64,000 nucleotides of DNA from Streptomyces sp. NRRL F-6492 (GTDB lineage Bacteria; Actinomycetota; Actinomycetes; Streptomycetales; Streptomycetaceae): assembly GCF_001280125.1 (NCBI RefSeq), contig NZ_LGEG01000212.1:5349-69348 (forward strand), given 5' to 3'. Position 1 is the stretch's first letter; the number at the start of each line of letters is the position of its first letter. The notes under the pieces are model-generated. The model saw nothing but the letters and a program-made list of their open reading frames with translations. It had not been told where the DNA came from and did not search any database. Below are positions 62,316-64,000 of the stretch, one piece after another. Made by a program: the position numbers and the translations under genes.

Positions 62316-63860
62316 GTGACTTCGCCTGCCTCGACGGACCTCGCTCCGCCCCAGCTCAGCGCGGGGCCGCGGCCCGCGCAGGGCCCGGCCGCCGACGAAG
62401 GGCTCGCGCGGCGGCTCCGCGCGCTCGCGTGCACCGCCCCGCTGCACGACCTCGACGCCCGCAAGGCGAACCTGGCCGGCGAGTACACGGTCTACGCGAT
62501 GGCCGAGGTGGCCCTCGCCGCGATCGACCTGATCACCCTGAACATGGACTTCGACACCGGGGCCGACCACGACCAGATGGTCGCCCGCCTGCTGCCCCGC
62601 GTCGCCGCCCAGGCCCCCGACCGCCCCGCCGCCGAGCACGAGCGCGTGGCCCGCTGGGTCCTGGAGAACCTGATCAACGTCGGCAGCGTCGACCGCGGCT
62701 TCCGCGCCGTCTACGGCACCTTCGGCACCGACGGCGTCTACGTCCGCAGGGACTACGACTTCAAACTCGTCGAGGAGGTCCCGGGGTACGGGGGCGGGGT
62801 CTACCTCCGCACCACCGACGAAGCGGTCAACGTCCTGGTCGGAGCCCTCGACACCGACGTCACCAGTGCCCAGATCGCCGCCGAGGTGAAGCTGGAGGTC
62901 CTCATCAACCGGGGCCGCCTCGCCGACGCGCAGCTCGCCGCCGAGCAGGCCCGGTACCGGACCGTGCAGTATGCCGAGACCCTCCGCAGGACCCTGGAGG
63001 CCACCCGGCGCAACGTCCGGGCCGTCGACTGGCTCCAGACGGTCCCCGACATGATCGCCGAGGCGCTCGACCACGTGGCCGACCGCTACCGCCACGAGAA
63101 CGCGATCCTCACCAACATCCGCAGGGCGCGCGACGAGGCCGAGGCCGCCACCGACGCGAAGACGGCGGAGCACAAGCGGCGCGCCGCCGAACTCGTCGAC
63201 ATCGTCAAGGACTGCATCCGGCGCCACACCCAGCTCCAGTCCCGCCTCCTGGAGGCCGGACCGCTCTTCCGCGCCGAGCAGGACCGCCAGGCCTTCGCCG
63301 CCCCCGCCGCGTACACCGGCCTCGACCTGTACGGGCAGCTGGTCGCCCCGCTCCTCACGCTCCCCGTCGAGCAGGCCACCCGTGCCACCGACGCCTTCTT
63401 CGCCCACGGCACCGGACTGCGCACCCCCGCCTCCGTCCGCCTCGGCGACCTCGTCGACCTGCTGCTCACCCCGCCCGTCGAGCGCGAGCACCTGGGCGCG
63501 GAGATGCCCGAGCCCGACCTGATCGCCACCCCGGACGACTCCCGCTTCAGCGAGGAGCAGCTCGGACAGGCCCTGCGCCTGCTCGACCTGGAGCACGACG
63601 CCCCGCGCCGCCTCTCCGGCCTGCTGGCCGAGGCCCGCGCGACCGACCCCGACCTGCCGTACCTCGTCGCCCTCCTCGCCGTCCACGCGGCGAGCCCCCC
63701 GGTCGGCACCGCCTACCGCCAGGGCGAGGAGCGCCTGCTCTTCGCCGTCGACGACGGCACCCCGCTCGACGACCCCGAGTTCGGAGGCGCCGACCTCATC
63801 GTCGGTACGGCACTCCTCGACGCGGCGGGCATGGCCGCCGACCGCACGGAGGCGACGTGA
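62316..63860 (+). CDS. Helical protein of unknown function, possible kleisin-like subunit
   Basis: A 514-residue cytosolic protein that I do not recognise with certainty. Residues about 30-160 look like compact helical/winged-helix structure (EYTVYAMAEVALAAIDLITL; YDFKLVEEVPGYGGGVYL). Residues about 190-330 are long amphipathic helices likely to form a coiled coil (KLEVLINRGRLADAQLAAEQ; NAILTNIRRARDEAEAATDA). The C-terminal 180 residues are again globular. Order and length resemble MukF/MksF/JetA-type kleisins, and the next gene is coupled by GTGA. That is inference; only the two-gene start of the operon is visible. GTG start at 62316. Confidence 0.7.
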   Translation: MTSPASTDLAPPQLSAGPRPAQGPAADEGLARRLRALACTAPLHDLDARKANLAGEYTVYAMAEVALAAIDLITLNMDFDTGADHDQMVARLLPRVAAQAPDRPAAEHERVARWVLENLINVGSVDRGFRAVYGTFGTDGVYVRRDYDFKLVEEVPGYGGGVYLRTTDEAVNVLVGALDTDVTSAQIAAEVKLEVLINRGRLADAQLAAEQARYRTVQYAETLRRTLEATRRNVRAVDWLQTVPDMIAEALDHVADRYRHENAILTNIRRARDEAEAATDAKTAEHKRRAAELVDIVKDCIRRHTQLQSRLLEAGPLFRAEQDRQAFAAPAAYTGLDLYGQLVAPLLTLPVEQATRATDAFFAHGTGLRTPASVRLGDLVDLLLTPPVEREHLGAEMPEPDLIATPDDSRFSEEQLGQALRLLDLEHDAPRRLSGLLAEARATDPDLPYLVALLAVHAASPPVGTAYRQGEERLLFAVDDGTPLDDPEFGGADLIVGTALLDAAGMAADRTEAT

Positions 63861-64000
63861 CCCTCGTACCCCCCGCCCCGACCTCCTGTACCGACGGGGC
63901 CGGCCCCGCCCCGGCCGATGCGCTCGACCCGGCCGACCTGCTCGCCCCGGCCGATCTGCTGGACCCGGCGACCCCGGCGGGGACCGCCCTCCCTGGAACC
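63857..64000 (+). CDS. Partial coding region coupled to the 62316 gene, cut by the window end
   Basis: A frame open from GTG 63857 (GTGA overlap with the previous stop) to the window edge, 48 codons with no stop. The visible N-terminus is a Pro/Ala/Asp/Leu-rich repeat (ALDPADLLAPADLLDPATPA) likely to be a disordered lead. Nothing about function can be said from this part. Confidence 0.55.
   Translation, partial: MTLVPPAPTSCTDGAGPAPADALDPADLLAPADLLDPATPAGTALPGT

Overview
The window is a piece of Streptomyces chromosome. The evidence is very high G+C with strong third-position GC bias, many GTG and two TTG starts, and families typical of the genus: RbpA, SmeA/SffA, a RibM-containing riboflavin operon, a RibD/RibBA pair and a chitinase with the classic Streptomyces promoter direct repeats. 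From memory, the order metK-priA-fmt-rsmB-rpe ... chitinase-rib-hisEG ... ppm1-rbpA ... sffA-smeA matches the conserved core around SCO1400-SCO1476 of S. coelicolor. No phage, IS element, CRISPR array or tRNA was seen.

Layout. 1-12.8 kb: housekeeping genes (metK, a helicase-motif-less PriA, fmt, rsmB, rpe), a SorC-type regulator, an RNase Sa-like lipoprotein overlapped by its barstar-type inhibitor gene, a GuaB1-type IMPDH/GMP-reductase-family enzyme, and an SGNH esterase. 12.8-17.9 kb: an amino-acid module (permease, Lrp regulator, nitrilase-type amidase, aromatic amino-acid oxidase/monooxygenase-like flavoenzyme) with a recurring GCGCAA(C/T)G motif in both of its promoters. 17.9-25.4 kb: a DUF5995 protein, an NCS2 nucleobase permease, an MFS/ROK divergent pair around a 21-bp inverted repeat, and a secreted multidomain chitinase.

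25.5-31.2 kb: an FMN riboswitch followed by ribD-ribE-ribM-ribBA-ribH, then hisE-hisG. 31.2-41.8 kb: a PH-domain membrane protein, a structured leader ahead of two CNNM/CorC-like membrane proteins, an orphan EccA-like AAA+ ATPase, a small P-loop kinase, a tandem-repeat spacer, a secreted C39-like peptidase, an acyl-CoA dehydrogenase and two conserved hypotheticals. 42-53.8 kb: Lrp regulator, amidohydrolase, polyprenol-phosphate mannose synthase, FxsA, RbpA with a textbook SigR promoter, an UMF1-type MFS protein, GDPD, the YczE/MocR divergent pair, and the sporulation genes sffA and smeA.

54-64 kb: an ankyrin protein, a HEAT-repeat protein, two overlapping GT4 glycosyltransferases, the 5-oxoprolinase genes pxpABC divergent from a GntR regulator across a perfect 17-bp palindrome, and at the edge a 514-residue helical protein translationally coupled to a gene cut by the window end. 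This last pair may be the start of a kleisin/SMC-like (Mks/Wadjet-type) operon and is the best candidate for a less-described system, but the diagnostic downstream genes lie outside the window.

Convergent gene pairs are mostly separated by long perfect hairpins without U-tracts, as expected of Streptomyces terminators. Start codons were chosen from ribosome-binding sites and family N-termini, and several are shorter than the longest open frame.
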